Source: Sphingobacteriales bacterium 44-15 (lineage in GTDB: Bacteria; Bacteroidota; Bacteroidia; Chitinophagales; Chitinophagaceae). From it: a DNA stretch of 64,000 nt. The notes under the pieces were generated by a model. It searched no databases. It was not told where the DNA came from and worked only from the letters and a program-made list of their open reading frames with translations. This document shows positions 1-8,718 of this stretch, piece after piece. Numbering within the stretch: position 1 is the stretch's first letter; each line of letters starts with the position of its first letter. The stretch lies in assembly GCA_001899685.1 (NCBI GenBank), contig MKWG01000027.1, positions 1 to 64,000 on the forward strand. The letters run 5' to 3'. Made by a program: the position numbers and the translations under genes.

Positions 1-16
1 TGACTTGTCCCATATG

Positions 17-60
17 GTGATCCGGATTGGATTCGAACCAATGACCCTCAGCTTAGAAGG
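17..60. repeat. attL core: partial 3' half of tRNA-Arg
   Basis: A 44-bp sequence identical to 35030-35073. It covers the anticodon loop to 3' end of the tRNA-Arg gene, read on the minus strand. After position 60 the similarity to the tRNA stops, so this is only a displaced tRNA half and not a functional tRNA. It marks the left integration junction. Confidence 0.93.
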
Positions 61-227
61 ATGTTACAAAAACACATAATTAGTTGTAAATCAATTTTTA
101 CCACGTTAATTAAGACAGAAATAGCTATATCTTTTAACATAGATCAATAAAAGCTCTCAAATCGTTGCTACACAAAAGGTTTAGCGTTATTTTTGGGGTA
201 TATTGTTAACCCCCTTTAACAAGCAAG

Positions 228-253
228 CCGGGCAAATTCCGGGCAAATTTTTA
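228..253. repeat. Putative left integrase arm-type site
   Basis: A 26-bp sequence made of two tandem CCGGGCAAATT units, identical to 34964-34989 at the other prophage end. It ends on the first base of the integrase ATG, so a protein bound here would cover the start of that gene. The two copies would flank the att core in the excised circle, as arm sites of lambda-type integrases do. The role is inferred from position. Confidence 0.7.
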
Positions 254-1554
254 TGATAGCAAAACCCCTCCCCCGCCCTCACTTAGACATCCGTAGACAA
301 AAGAAAAACGGCAAGTATCCGGTAAAAATCCTTATCCCGCATAGCGGGGAAAAGTACCTGTATCCGGTCGGCTATGACATGACGGAAAAAGAGTTTTTAG
401 CACTAATGAGCCATGCTGTAAAATATAGAAGCGAAAGGGAGACCTTAGACAAAAAATTGGCTGAGGCAAAAAGTGCTATTGATAAGATTGACCTTTTTAG
501 TAAGGAAAGATTTGAGGACTATTTTTTAAATAAAGCAGGCACAACGGATTTAAGGGAATGTTTTGAATTGCGTATAAACCAGCTTAAAGAAAATAACCAA
601 CCCGGCACAGCATCAATCTATGATCTGGCTATAAAATCATTTGAAAGTGTTAGTAAGGGAATGCAGCTAAGAGATATTACCCCAAATTTTTTGATGAGGT
701 ATGAAAGGGAGAAAGTAGGGAAAAATGAATTAAGTGTTACTACAGCAGCAATCTATTTACGTGCATTGAGAGCCATAATTAATATAGCAATAGATGAAGG
801 GAAATTAAGTGAAGATCATTACCCGTTCACCACCGTAAAAAAGAAAAATAATAGATACAGCATCCCAACCCCCAACCAGCGCAAACATAGCAACAATGTA
901 CTAAGTCAAGAACAACTGGAAAAGTTGGTTTCGGCAACCTTCAAAGGACGGGGTAAAAAAAGAGCGGTTGACATGCTTGAATTTATTTATGGTTGTGGTG
1001 GTGCTAACATGACTGATATTCTCAGCCTTACTAAGGACAATATCATTGCGGTTTATCATGGTGGAAAGAAGCATGAGGTTTTAGAGTTTAGACGCCAAAA
1101 GATAAGGAAGACCAACAGACAGGGAAAAGTAATCCAGCATTTATATACGGATAAGATGAAAAGTATTGTTGCTAAGTATCACAAAGAAGGTAGTGAATTT
1201 TTATTCCCGGTGTTAGATGGAACCGAAATCCCGGAAAAGAAAAAAGAAAAGATAACAACGTTCATAAAACGGATAAACACTATGATTAAAAAAGCCGCCA
1301 AAGATTTGAATTTTCCTAATTGGGAACATATAACAACCTATAGCGCACGTCATGCATTCGCTACACATTTAGTGTTTGAAGAAAATTTAAGTACAGCCAT
1401 AGTAGCCAATGCCCTGGGGCATGAATCAGAAAGAACAACGGAGGAATATATAGGTAGATTAGATTTTTCCATGTTGCAGAAAGTTGCTAACGCTGCAAAA
1501 ATTGGTAGGAGCTTTTCGAATGCGGGGGATTGGGCGGGGGATGATGAATTATAA
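253..1554 (+). CDS. int: Phage tyrosine integrase
   Basis: Tyrosine recombinase (433 aa) that would integrate and excise the prophage at tRNA-Arg. Residues 1-90 look like an Arm-DNA-binding domain, 100-185 a SAM-like core-binding domain and 215-410 the catalytic domain. The SARHAFATH motif gives R366-H367, LGH gives H390 and the EEYIG motif gives nucleophile Y399. The place of the usual first arginine (TGLR-type motif) reads GCGGAN at 247-252, with no arginine in the box; some Bacteroidetes integrases share a related Cys/Gly-rich box. The gene points into the element from attL, and the ATG lies on the end of a 26-bp putative arm site, suggesting autoregulation. Confidence 0.95.
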   Translation: MIAKPLPRPHLDIRRQKKNGKYPVKILIPHSGEKYLYPVGYDMTEKEFLALMSHAVKYRSERETLDKKLAEAKSAIDKIDLFSKERFEDYFLNKAGTTDLRECFELRINQLKENNQPGTASIYDLAIKSFESVSKGMQLRDITPNFLMRYEREKVGKNELSVTTAAIYLRALRAIINIAIDEGKLSEDHYPFTTVKKKNNRYSIPTPNQRKHSNNVLSQEQLEKLVSATFKGRGKKRAVDMLEFIYGCGGANMTDILSLTKDNIIAVYHGGKKHEVLEFRRQKIRKTNRQGKVIQHLYTDKMKSIVAKYHKEGSEFLFPVLDGTEIPEKKKEKITTFIKRINTMIKKAAKDLNFPNWEHITTYSARHAFATHLVFEENLSTAIVANALGHESERTTEEYIGRLDFSMLQKVANAAKIGRSFSNAGDWAGDDEL

Positions 1555-1578
1555 TTCTTATATGTGATATTTGCTTTT

Positions 1579-2397
1579 TTAATAAGATTTTATTGCCTTA
1601 GAAATTTCTAACAATTCACTTCTGAATGCAGTCAGTTCTTCCAAAGTCATATCTTTTAATCTTATATGAGGATGTGCTCTTTGCACATTAGTAGAACGAA
1701 GGCTCCTACCATTTTTACAATATTTTTTTAGAAGTAAGTTCTCTAAGTCTTTGACTAATTTATTAGATTTCCATGTTTCAGTAAGTTTCTGATCTGGATT
1801 ACAATCGGCAATATACAAGGGGTTTACAAAATTAAAATTGGTTAAGTTAGAAGCTGTCTCAAAAAATATATAACCTGCACCGACACGTTCACATAGGTTA
1901 TCATGAATGCCGCCAAAAGGCTCAAATTGAGCCCCTCTCTTATCAATCAGAAGATTATAAAAACCTCTCTGAGCTTCATACTTATCTTTCTTCCAGATTT
2001 CCAATCTGTTTTTTAAGTTCAAACTAACTGTCCCATAGCCGATATAATAATATTTCCAATTTTTTCCCGTCTGTCTACCACAAATAAAAACAACTACATC
2101 ACCTTTAATAAGCTGTTTTCTTACATTTGCCCTGCAGACGCCCCATGTTGCAAATTTCTCATCACCTAAATATTTTTTTGCTGCAAAAAAAGATGGATCA
2201 TCTCCCCAATCATAATAATTATCCTTATAAGTATTAGAAAACTCTTGGAGAGAGGGTGTTTTTTGAGCCGCCGAGATAAGTTCATTCCACTGTTTTTTAG
2301 AGGGTTCTATGTGCCTATATACACATATAAATACTCGTCTTGGCAAAGAATTATTTGAATCAGATGTTATATTTCTTTTTAAGGACTCTTCCTCCAT
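1579..2397 (-). CDS. Hypothetical protein, possible PUA/EVE-like modified-base fold
   Basis: 272-aa soluble protein with no signal peptide or membrane segment. The middle has a GDVVVFICG strand followed by YYYIGYGTV, a pattern seen in PUA/EVE and nucleotide-modification-associated (Nmad-type) domains, where a GD-x-hydrophobic turn precedes the beta barrel. This resemblance is weak and the family is not assigned. The C-terminal 30 residues (LRSTNVQRAHPHIRL and a helix) may be a separate tail. It converges with the integrase, 24 bp away, and sits in the left cargo block beside the TIR-like pair. If the fold is right, a role in sensing or handling modified DNA would be plausible. Confidence 0.55.
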   Translation of the reverse strand: MEEESLKRNITSDSNNSLPRRVFICVYRHIEPSKKQWNELISAAQKTPSLQEFSNTYKDNYYDWGDDPSFFAAKKYLGDEKFATWGVCRANVRKQLIKGDVVVFICGRQTGKNWKYYYIGYGTVSLNLKNRLEIWKKDKYEAQRGFYNLLIDKRGAQFEPFGGIHDNLCERVGAGYIFFETASNLTNFNFVNPLYIADCNPDQKLTETWKSNKLVKDLENLLLKKYCKNGRSLRSTNVQRAHPHIRLKDMTLEELTAFRSELLEISKAIKSY

Positions 2398-2462
2398 ATC
2401 TTAGAGTTAAAAAAGGGTTATCAAAGTAATAAAAATATCAGAAGAAAGAAAGTACTCTGTTA

Positions 2463-2732
2463 TTAATATTTAGGCTCAATATCTGAAAAAAAATCAGGCT
2501 TTTCTTCTTTAATATTATCTCCCGTCCTTATTACCCTCTTTTTATCCGGGTTCTTTAGTTTGCCGTACCATTCCTCAATATTACACCGACACTGCTTCAG
2601 TGATACCATTAATTCATAAGGCATTTCATACAATACCCCGTTTTTTTCTATCTGATACAATTCAGTACAGTTATTTTTACTCAATTCTTTCAAGTAAAAA
2701 CTCCTCCCGTTTTTTGGTTTTGCCCCCATCAT
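2463..2732 (-). CDS. Hypothetical small protein
   Basis: 89-aa basic-then-acidic protein with no family I recognise. It has several cysteines (NNC and QCRC around residues 20-50) but no clear zinc-binding pattern. Two ATGs sit in tandem at the start. It lies 65 bp upstream of the 272-aa cargo gene on the same strand, so the two may be cotranscribed leftward. It is divergent from the TIR-like gene, with 61 bp between starts. Confidence 0.5.
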   Translation of the reverse strand: MMGAKPKNGRSFYLKELSKNNCTELYQIEKNGVLYEMPYELMVSLKQCRCNIEEWYGKLKNPDKKRVIRTGDNIKEEKPDFFSDIEPKY

Positions 2733-2793
2733 TCAAAACTAATTATTCTTAGGCTTACTAAGGATTATTATATTTATACTGTAAAAAGGAAAT

Positions 2794-3681
2794 ATGCCGA
2801 CTGATACATCATTCTTTGAGGAAAAGAATCCTTTTCCACCTTTAAGAATAACCAAAAAAGAATATGAGAACAAATTATCTGAAAAAATTGAGTTCGGGAG
2901 AAGTCTATTAAGAAAAACAGAACTACCAAGTGAAACCACTGATAGACTAATCGCACATAGAAAATTATGGGAAAAATCTATTTCAGTTTTAATAGATAGA
3001 GCTTTTGAGGATAATAGCATTCATTACACAGATTTTATGAATAGAGGCTCAAATCGAATGTTAAACACTGAGCTTTTAAGAAATGCCAAGACTAATAGAG
3101 AAGCGAAACTAATAGAAGAAAGATATGAGATTTCAAAAACCTTAAATTGGTTACACACTCATAAAGGAGCCATTGTCTTATTTGAAGAAAGCCAAACAGT
3201 AGTTATATTCTCAAATGAAGAAAACACTATACCTAAGCAATCAGATATTTCCAAAATGGTAAATAACAAATGCTTTATTATTCATGGTCATGATGAAACT
3301 CAGAAGTATAAGATATCCAGATTTATTACTGAGAGATTAAAAAAAGAAACTATCATCCTACATGAGCAACCTTCGAGAGGAAAAGCTATAATTGAAAAAT
3401 TTGAAAAACATTCTAATGTTGATTTTGCTATTGCAATATGGACAGCAGATGATATCGGTAAAGCAAACGTAGAAAAAGACTATAAGCCGAGAGCAAGACA
3501 AAACGTAGTTTTAGAGACCGGGTATTTCGTTGGAAAATTAGGAAGAGAAAAAGTTATTATACTTCGAGAAAAAGGAGTAGAAATTCCTTCCGACTTTTTA
3601 GGAGTAATATATATTGATTTGGAGGGGGGATGGGAAGAAAAACTTCGCCAGGAAATAGAAGCAATTTATGAATCAATTTAA
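2794..3681 (+). CDS. TIR-like domain protein (CAP12/Pycsar effector TIR type)
   Basis: 295-aa protein. Residues 1-150 are a charged, mostly helical region of unknown function. Residues 158-292 match the TIR-like predicted nucleotide-binding domain: strand CFIIHGHD (160-167), strand VDFAIAIWTADD, then ARQNVVLETGYFVGKLGR (234-251) and EKVIILREKG. E241 is in the position of the likely catalytic glutamate of TIR NAD-cleaving enzymes. In this family such domains act as effectors of anti-phage abortive systems. It overlaps the next gene by 14 bp, so the two are probably translationally coupled. Its + orientation, opposite to the late operon, and the low GC fit independently expressed cargo. A defence role is inferred. 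Confidence 0.82.
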   Translation: MPTDTSFFEEKNPFPPLRITKKEYENKLSEKIEFGRSLLRKTELPSETTDRLIAHRKLWEKSISVLIDRAFEDNSIHYTDFMNRGSNRMLNTELLRNAKTNREAKLIEERYEISKTLNWLHTHKGAIVLFEESQTVVIFSNEENTIPKQSDISKMVNNKCFIIHGHDETQKYKISRFITERLKKETIILHEQPSRGKAIIEKFEKHSNVDFAIAIWTADDIGKANVEKDYKPRARQNVVLETGYFVGKLGREKVIILREKGVEIPSDFLGVIYIDLEGGWEEKLRQEIEAIYESI

Positions 3682-4312
3682 TTTAGATCAGTTGCTAATT
3701 TTTATTTCATCAATTTTAGGCGCTTCCGCCGTTGTTGTATGGATAGGTAAACTTATTATTACAAAATCCTTCGATTTAGGTATCGAAAAATATAAATCTA
3801 CTCTAACAAAGGAAATTGAATCTTATAAAAATGAACTTTCTAAAATTGCTTTGGAACATCAAGTTAAATTTACAAGATTGCACGAAGATAGAGCCGAGAA
3901 AATAAAAAAGCTACATTCAAAAGTTTATGAGTTAGAAAAAGCATTAAGGCATGCTACTACTTTTTTTCAGGGGCCTGATTATACAGAAGATCATGCAAGA
4001 GATAATGCCTGTAACAAAGTTTTGAATGAATTGAGAGACCAGTTAGAAGAAGACCAAATTTATTTTTCTAAAAGCACCATCAATAAGTTTGAAACACTAT
4101 TCAAAGAATCCTCTGATATAATTTTGGAAATGGGCAAAGCAAGGATATATGGTTCTTATCACAACCAGCAGATTAAGGAAGAACGGCAACTTCCATTAAG
4201 TTACACTAAATACATGGAGAATTGGACAAATGCTTCTGAAAGAACCATTAACAATTTTAAAGAGTTAAAATTAGAGCTTGCGGATGAATTTAGGTCTCTC
4301 TTGGGCTTATAG
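3668..4312 (+). CDS. Membrane-anchored coiled-coil protein
   Basis: 214 aa with one N-terminal transmembrane segment (about residues 8-31), then a long charged heptad-like region (about 41-100) and a helical C-terminal half. I do not recognise the family. The start lies inside the end of the TIR-like gene, so the pair looks like one functional unit, possibly a membrane partner, sensor or anchor for the TIR-like enzyme. It has no holin-like double hairpin. Its stop is 46 bp from the convergent end of the tail-fibre gene. Confidence 0.7.
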   Translation: MNQFNLDQLLIFISSILGASAVVVWIGKLIITKSFDLGIEKYKSTLTKEIESYKNELSKIALEHQVKFTRLHEDRAEKIKKLHSKVYELEKALRHATTFFQGPDYTEDHARDNACNKVLNELRDQLEEDQIYFSKSTINKFETLFKESSDIILEMGKARIYGSYHNQQIKEERQLPLSYTKYMENWTNASERTINNFKELKLELADEFRSLLGL

Positions 4313-4358
4313 TTTTCCTTTCACCGTGTGAATATTTTTATTCTTTAAGCTGGCTTTA

Positions 4359-6005
4359 TTAAGCAAATAATATCTCTTTTGTAACCCCGCCAACCCTCAA
4401 ATACAGCTTTGAGCCATCATACCAGATACTACCGTCTAACGGAGATGTAGGTGCAACGCCGCTCCTGATTCTTATACTTGGGATTGATGTTGTTGAGCCG
4501 TACACATCCAGTAAAGCTGTTGCACCGGTTGAACCGCCCCCCAGAGCTAAGCCTGTAGAATTAATGTTATGAGATGGATTAAAGTTAGATGTTGAACCAT
4601 AGCAAAATCCTAAAGCCGTTTGACTTCTCAGGTAAGTCCAAACACTACTTTGCCTTAGTCCACCATACCCGGTTGTACCAAATATTACATCGCCGGTAAC
4701 ATTTAGTGAATCATTTAGGAAAATTCCGGATGACGTTCTCCAAATATCTCCTGTATTTGGAGCTGTCGGTGCTGTGCCTGTTATAAAGTTCAAACTCGCC
4801 CTCGCTGTTGTTGAAGCAGCTAAAGACAGTAATGCTGAAGGGCTATTTGTTCCTATACCTACATAACCATCAACTGAAACTCTGATCCTCTCAACACCAT
4901 TGGAATAGAAGGTGGGATAATAACCACCAGCCCCCCCGCCTAACCTAAACTCTCCGGTTTGGGTGTTTAATTTTGCAAAGCCCCTTTCCAGTCCGGCTGA
5001 GTTGGGCAGAGAAATTCCTATTAAAATATTATCTGTAGTCCTGGCAATAATTAAATCCGTATTCGCTGTTTGCCTGATCTGTCCCGTAACGTCCAGGGCA
5101 TAAGCCGGAGTATTATTACCAATGCCTAACCTTTTATTGGTGCTATCCCAAAAAAGATTTGAATTGGTTTCAGTTAGTTTGCCGTTGTTGCCTATGTAGG
5201 GAACGCTACCGGAAGTTAATAGAGGTGTAGGATAACCGCTCCAAGATAACTTGCCTGACCCGTCATTGGTTAAAGTGGTTGTACCGCTGGGTTGATAGTC
5301 CGGTAATTCATAGTCCAGGGAGCAGAAACGTAAGTTAACAATATTAGGAGCCAGCATAAACTGATTATCCTTTGTATTGACAATAAAATTATCCGGGCTT
5401 GTTGACCCTCCTAACAGGATTGAATTTTTAAAACCGCTGCTGCTTGTGTTTCTTCCTATCTGTATAGAATAATCTCCTTCCTCCATCCCGCTAAAGCCAT
5501 CCCTCCCTGCATTCGTTCCTATTGCAATAAGATCGAAAGATTGATTAGCAGCATATCCGGCATTAGTTCCCAAAGCAATCATGTTCTCATTATACCATGA
5601 CAAAGCCCCAGCATTTTCTCCTATGAAAATAGAATTTGAAACATCCCAGGTTGGGCTTCCGGCATTGTATCCTAATGCAATATTTTTTACAGGGTCTTCA
5701 GCATCTTTCAGAGCTTCCCCATTAGGAATATTTGAAAAAATGTTCCCATTATCATCATAGGAAACAGCCTGAATAAAGGTTTGACCGGATGCAAAAAGAC
5801 CATCAGCAGCACAAAAAAGAAGTTGCCCTGGTTCCTCTGATAGCTTTACTTCCAGCCCCAAAGGGTTGCATACTGAGCCATCTCCTACAATGTTTATTGT
5901 CTGGCTTTGTAGGAGGGAAAGCAAGGGTTTACATCCTGCTGTTGAACTATTACCAAGCCCCGGCAAACCCAGGGTTCCACAACTATCTATACTATAATTA
6001 GACAT
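4359..6005 (-). CDS. Tail fibre / adhesin-like protein with IGxNAG repeats
   Basis: 548-aa beta-rich protein, last gene of the late operon. Residues about 100-200 carry repeats of the type IALGYNAG, IFIGENAG, IALGTNAG and IAIGTNAG, like the YadA/Hia head repeats of trimeric adhesins. Further on are collagen-free fibre segments such as KRLGIGNNTPAYALDVTG and GYVGIGTNSPSALLSL, typical of Bacteroidetes fibre proteins. Likely a trimeric receptor-binding fibre. It overlaps the next upstream gene by one base (TAATG). There is no peptidase or chaperone domain at the C-terminus, which ends GGVTKEILFA. Confidence 0.75.
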   Translation of the reverse strand: MSNYSIDSCGTLGLPGLGNSSTAGCKPLLSLLQSQTINIVGDGSVCNPLGLEVKLSEEPGQLLFCAADGLFASGQTFIQAVSYDDNGNIFSNIPNGEALKDAEDPVKNIALGYNAGSPTWDVSNSIFIGENAGALSWYNENMIALGTNAGYAANQSFDLIAIGTNAGRDGFSGMEEGDYSIQIGRNTSSSGFKNSILLGGSTSPDNFIVNTKDNQFMLAPNIVNLRFCSLDYELPDYQPSGTTTLTNDGSGKLSWSGYPTPLLTSGSVPYIGNNGKLTETNSNLFWDSTNKRLGIGNNTPAYALDVTGQIRQTANTDLIIARTTDNILIGISLPNSAGLERGFAKLNTQTGEFRLGGGAGGYYPTFYSNGVERIRVSVDGYVGIGTNSPSALLSLAASTTARASLNFITGTAPTAPNTGDIWRTSSGIFLNDSLNVTGDVIFGTTGYGGLRQSSVWTYLRSQTALGFCYGSTSNFNPSHNINSTGLALGGGSTGATALLDVYGSTTSIPSIRIRSGVAPTSPLDGSIWYDGSKLYLRVGGVTKEILFA

Positions 6006-6448
6006 TACTCACATTTATAAACAACGCAACCTGTAGAGTTACGAGGTACATTAATACTAATAGGTATCTGATATCCGGCTGTATTATCGGCATTACTTTT
6101 TGCATAATCTACCGGGGTGGCATTGCTACCAAATTGAACATCTAAATTTTCAAAGGCTTCGTTATTGTCCATAATAAGGAGAACATCATTGAGAATAGAA
6201 AAGCATTCGCTCTGAATGTTCAGCATATTGGACTGGTCATGTTCGAGCCTATCCAGGATAACAACTAAAAAATTATGTGTTACATAGTCTTCATTAATCG
6301 TTGCCCCCTGATCCTGTACCACCATTAACGGGTAATTAATGACAGCTTCACCCAACGATCTGAAATTATCAGCAGTAAAGCTGTTAATTTGAATATGATT
6401 CTTAGCAATAGACCTGAAGCCTTCGGTTAATTGTTTAATTGTAGTCAT
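6005..6448 (-). CDS. Hypothetical virion/neck protein
   Basis: 147 aa, no clear family. Its position between the connector and fibre genes and its size fit a tail-completion or neck protein. There is a four-base overlap with the upstream gene and a one-base overlap with the fibre gene, so it is translated as part of the late operon. The C-terminus (YQIPISINVPRNSTGC) looks like a beta edge. Confidence 0.55.
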   Translation of the reverse strand: MTTIKQLTEGFRSIAKNHIQINSFTADNFRSLGEAVINYPLMVVQDQGATINEDYVTHNFLVVILDRLEHDQSNMLNIQSECFSILNDVLLIMDNNEAFENLDVQFGSNATPVDYAKSNADNTAGYQIPISINVPRNSTGCVVYKCE

Positions 6449-6993
6449 CCTCTTTTATATCTTTCGCCAATGAATATTTTTGAGCGGTAAGCATCTTTTT
6501 GCGCTGGCATGTCCGGGCTATCAGCGTCCACACACTCTTCATAATTGGGAAACTTATCCTTATTAGAGCGAAGGAATTTTACTAACTGTTGCCCGTATTG
6601 CTCAGCGGCATTATCAGCCCTCTCAGCCATATATTTAACATCATCTAAACTCAATGGGGAAAAGCCATCGGTTGCCAATGCTCCAACCCCCTTATTTTTT
6701 TGCCTGAATGTTGAATCAAAATATAAATCAGATTGTACCTTATGTATTAAAGCCGGATGAATGTATGTTTCAATTAAATCTTTTTCATCTTGGCTTAATT
6801 CATTGTCTGTGATCTTATCCTGCAGATCAACATACAACTTTGTCGAGAGCAACGGCTGCAAAAACAAATCCTGGGCTTTCTTAATTATAGGCAAAAGAAT
6901 TTTTGCATCATTGTTGTTATCAATGAGGCTATTTTCTTTTAATACCTGTTCACTAATAAACAGCGTTCTAAAACTATCAGCATTAAGCGGCAT
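6445..6993 (-). CDS. Putative head-tail connector protein
   Basis: 182-aa helical protein directly downstream of the portal, overlapping it by 11 bp. The pattern of an N-terminal helix pair followed by ETYIHPALIHKVQSDLYFD is that of DUF6712-like head-tail adaptor proteins of Bacteroidetes phages; I rely mostly on position. It would sit under the portal ring in the assembled neck. Confidence 0.6.
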   Translation of the reverse strand: MPLNADSFRTLFISEQVLKENSLIDNNNDAKILLPIIKKAQDLFLQPLLSTKLYVDLQDKITDNELSQDEKDLIETYIHPALIHKVQSDLYFDSTFRQKNKGVGALATDGFSPLSLDDVKYMAERADNAAEQYGQQLVKFLRSNKDKFPNYEECVDADSPDMPAQKDAYRSKIFIGERYKRG

Positions 6994-8275
6994 CTTCTTT
7001 CGTTTTTTTAATGGTTGAAATAATAGCCTGATCTATGCTTCCCGGTTCTTTACCGTTTTGCTCCTTATTAAGGCTCCCCGGTTCATATTCTGCTTTGTCA
7101 ATTCGTCCGGCTTTCAGTAAATCAGCTCTCACTTCCTCCGTAGTCATATTCTCATAGATGAATTGCTCATTAGTCAAATTGACTTTAACAACCGGCAACG
7201 GCAACAGTTCTAATTTGGTTCCCGGAAAGTTTATTGATAATAGTCTGTTGATAGGTTTCATTAGCTCTTCCTGCAACGGACGTACAAAAACAGCTTGAAA
7301 AATTTCATAGGCTTTGTCGTAGCCCGAGTCAAAAGCCAGGGTTTTTGTATTGGCAATAGCCAGCAATTCAGTGGATGGTAATTGATGACCTGTTATGATA
7401 CTGGCTTTAACCTCTTCTCGAAGCTGTAGGAATCGCTTCCCTTCGGGGTCGGATGTTGGTATTGCCTCAATCCTTGTAGCCTCATCCCTGCTCTTTACAT
7501 AGCCGATCATAATGCTGTTGCCTGCATTATTAAGCCCGGTAAATTTTCTTTTAATACCGTCCTCAAACTCCTGCTTTTCTTCATCTTCCGGTTCGTCCCC
7601 TACAAATTCAATGAATAAATCCGACTGCATCGGGTGAACCGTTTTTGCAGCGTGAAACTTACTGATATTGATAGCTGCTTGAATGTCCAGAATAGAGCCG
7701 TTATAGGAAGGAGATGAATAAAGTAATTTACTTTGTGCTGAAGTGTAGTGATAAACCTGGCTGCCTTTTCTGTTATCCAAATCAAACAAAGGATATTCAA
7801 CGGTATTACTCCTTAGTCCTTTAGTCCAGTCATCATTATAAATCAGTTTAGATTTATCTTTAGAATAGCGACACTGAGCAACATCCAGATAATATAGTTC
7901 TGCAATTTTATCGCCTGCCCTGTTCCAAACAACATTTAATGCACCCGCCCCGTATATCAGAACATCTAAAATATAACGTTCAAGAATATCCTCCAATGTA
8001 TCCCCGTGCCTGTTTACTTTTCCTATAAAGGATTTTAAATCATCACTGACCGAATCAGTTTTTAAGCCTCGTCCCTTCACATAGGAATGCTTACTTTTTA
8101 TGATACTGCCATGCAAACCAGAATCCTCGTACAGTGTATACAGGTAGTTAGGCAATTTATTATCTTCACCCCACGTCCAATAATTACCGGAAAGACGGGA
8201 ACCCATTTTGGGGAGTTCCGGAGGTGTTATTCCCAGCATAGAAAATTTTACCTGATATTTATTATTCTTCTCCAT
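6983..8275 (-). CDS. Phage portal protein
   Basis: About 430 aa, portal family: N-terminal KLPNYLYTLYEDSGLHGSII segment, then a stem/clip region and SIITGHQLPSTELLA near residue 300, as in siphovirus portals. It forms the dodecameric DNA channel at the capsid vertex. I chose the ATG at 8275 over a GTG two codons upstream. It overlaps the preceding gene by 14 bp and the connector by 11. Its place after the capsid and tail genes, far from terL, is unusual. Confidence 0.85.
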   Translation of the reverse strand: MEKNNKYQVKFSMLGITPPELPKMGSRLSGNYWTWGEDNKLPNYLYTLYEDSGLHGSIIKSKHSYVKGRGLKTDSVSDDLKSFIGKVNRHGDTLEDILERYILDVLIYGAGALNVVWNRAGDKIAELYYLDVAQCRYSKDKSKLIYNDDWTKGLRSNTVEYPLFDLDNRKGSQVYHYTSAQSKLLYSSPSYNGSILDIQAAINISKFHAAKTVHPMQSDLFIEFVGDEPEDEEKQEFEDGIKRKFTGLNNAGNSIMIGYVKSRDEATRIEAIPTSDPEGKRFLQLREEVKASIITGHQLPSTELLAIANTKTLAFDSGYDKAYEIFQAVFVRPLQEELMKPINRLLSINFPGTKLELLPLPVVKVNLTNEQFIYENMTTEEVRADLLKAGRIDKAEYEPGSLNKEQNGKEPGSIDQAIISTIKKTKEDAA

Positions 8276-8633
8276 ACACACTATTTATTTTTCTTTCGCT
8301 GTTGTATGCCTTAGTAGGTTCAGCGTTTTCCGTTAAAATCATTAAACCGGCTCCGACACATTTTAAACCATCTATCTCACTTGCATCATCAGGGTTTTGA
8401 TATACTCTATAGTGCCAGGAGCCGGTCTGCAAGTCGGAAAACAAATTGCCATCAATACAAAATATATTTGACCGCTCTTTGAATGTGCTAACGTCTTTCA
8501 GGTTAGCCGTGAAAGACTGCTTTGTAAAATCATTTGTGAACACGAATAAAAAATTTTCGCTCTCCTCTGTCTGATTTTGGCGAAGGGATAAAGCAATTTT
8601 ATTTTCAGTCGTATTTTTATTTATCACTATCAT
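8262..8633 (-). CDS. Hypothetical virion-associated protein
   Basis: 123-aa beta-rich protein, family not assigned. The segment ENFLFVFTNDFTKQSF resembles the N-terminal strand pair of fibre- or baseplate-associated Ig-like proteins. It is the first gene after a strong hairpin terminator at 8649-8677, so the genes from here to the fibre may be expressed less than capsid. It overlaps the portal start by 14 bp. Confidence 0.5.
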   Translation of the reverse strand: MIVINKNTTENKIALSLRQNQTEESENFLFVFTNDFTKQSFTANLKDVSTFKERSNIFCIDGNLFSDLQTGSWHYRVYQNPDDASEIDGLKCVGAGLMILTENAEPTKAYNSERKINSVYGEE

Positions 8634-8644
8634 TTTTCCTTAAT

Positions 8645-8677
8645 AAAAAGGGGCTTTGAATAGATCATCAAAGCCCC
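8645..8677 (-). terminator. Intra-operon Rho-independent terminator
   Basis: A perfect 10-bp stem GGGGCTTTGA/TCAAAGCCCC with an 8-base loop, followed on the minus strand by TTTTT. It lies between the tube-like gene and the 123-aa gene, so it probably lowers read-through from the capsid block into the portal-connector-fibre block. Confidence 0.8.
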
Positions 8678-8718
8678 ACCAACACCTCCAATATTAAAAC
8701 TAAGAGAGAGTAAACTAT

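Noticed and set aside
18-60. A second tRNA-Arg gene
   Set aside because: Only the 3' half is present, with no acceptor 5' strand or D arm.
2739-3020. 93-aa minus-strand hydrophobic ORF over the TIR-like gene
   Set aside because: It is antisense to the TIR-like gene, which has a clear domain, and it looks like a chance product of AT-rich sequence.
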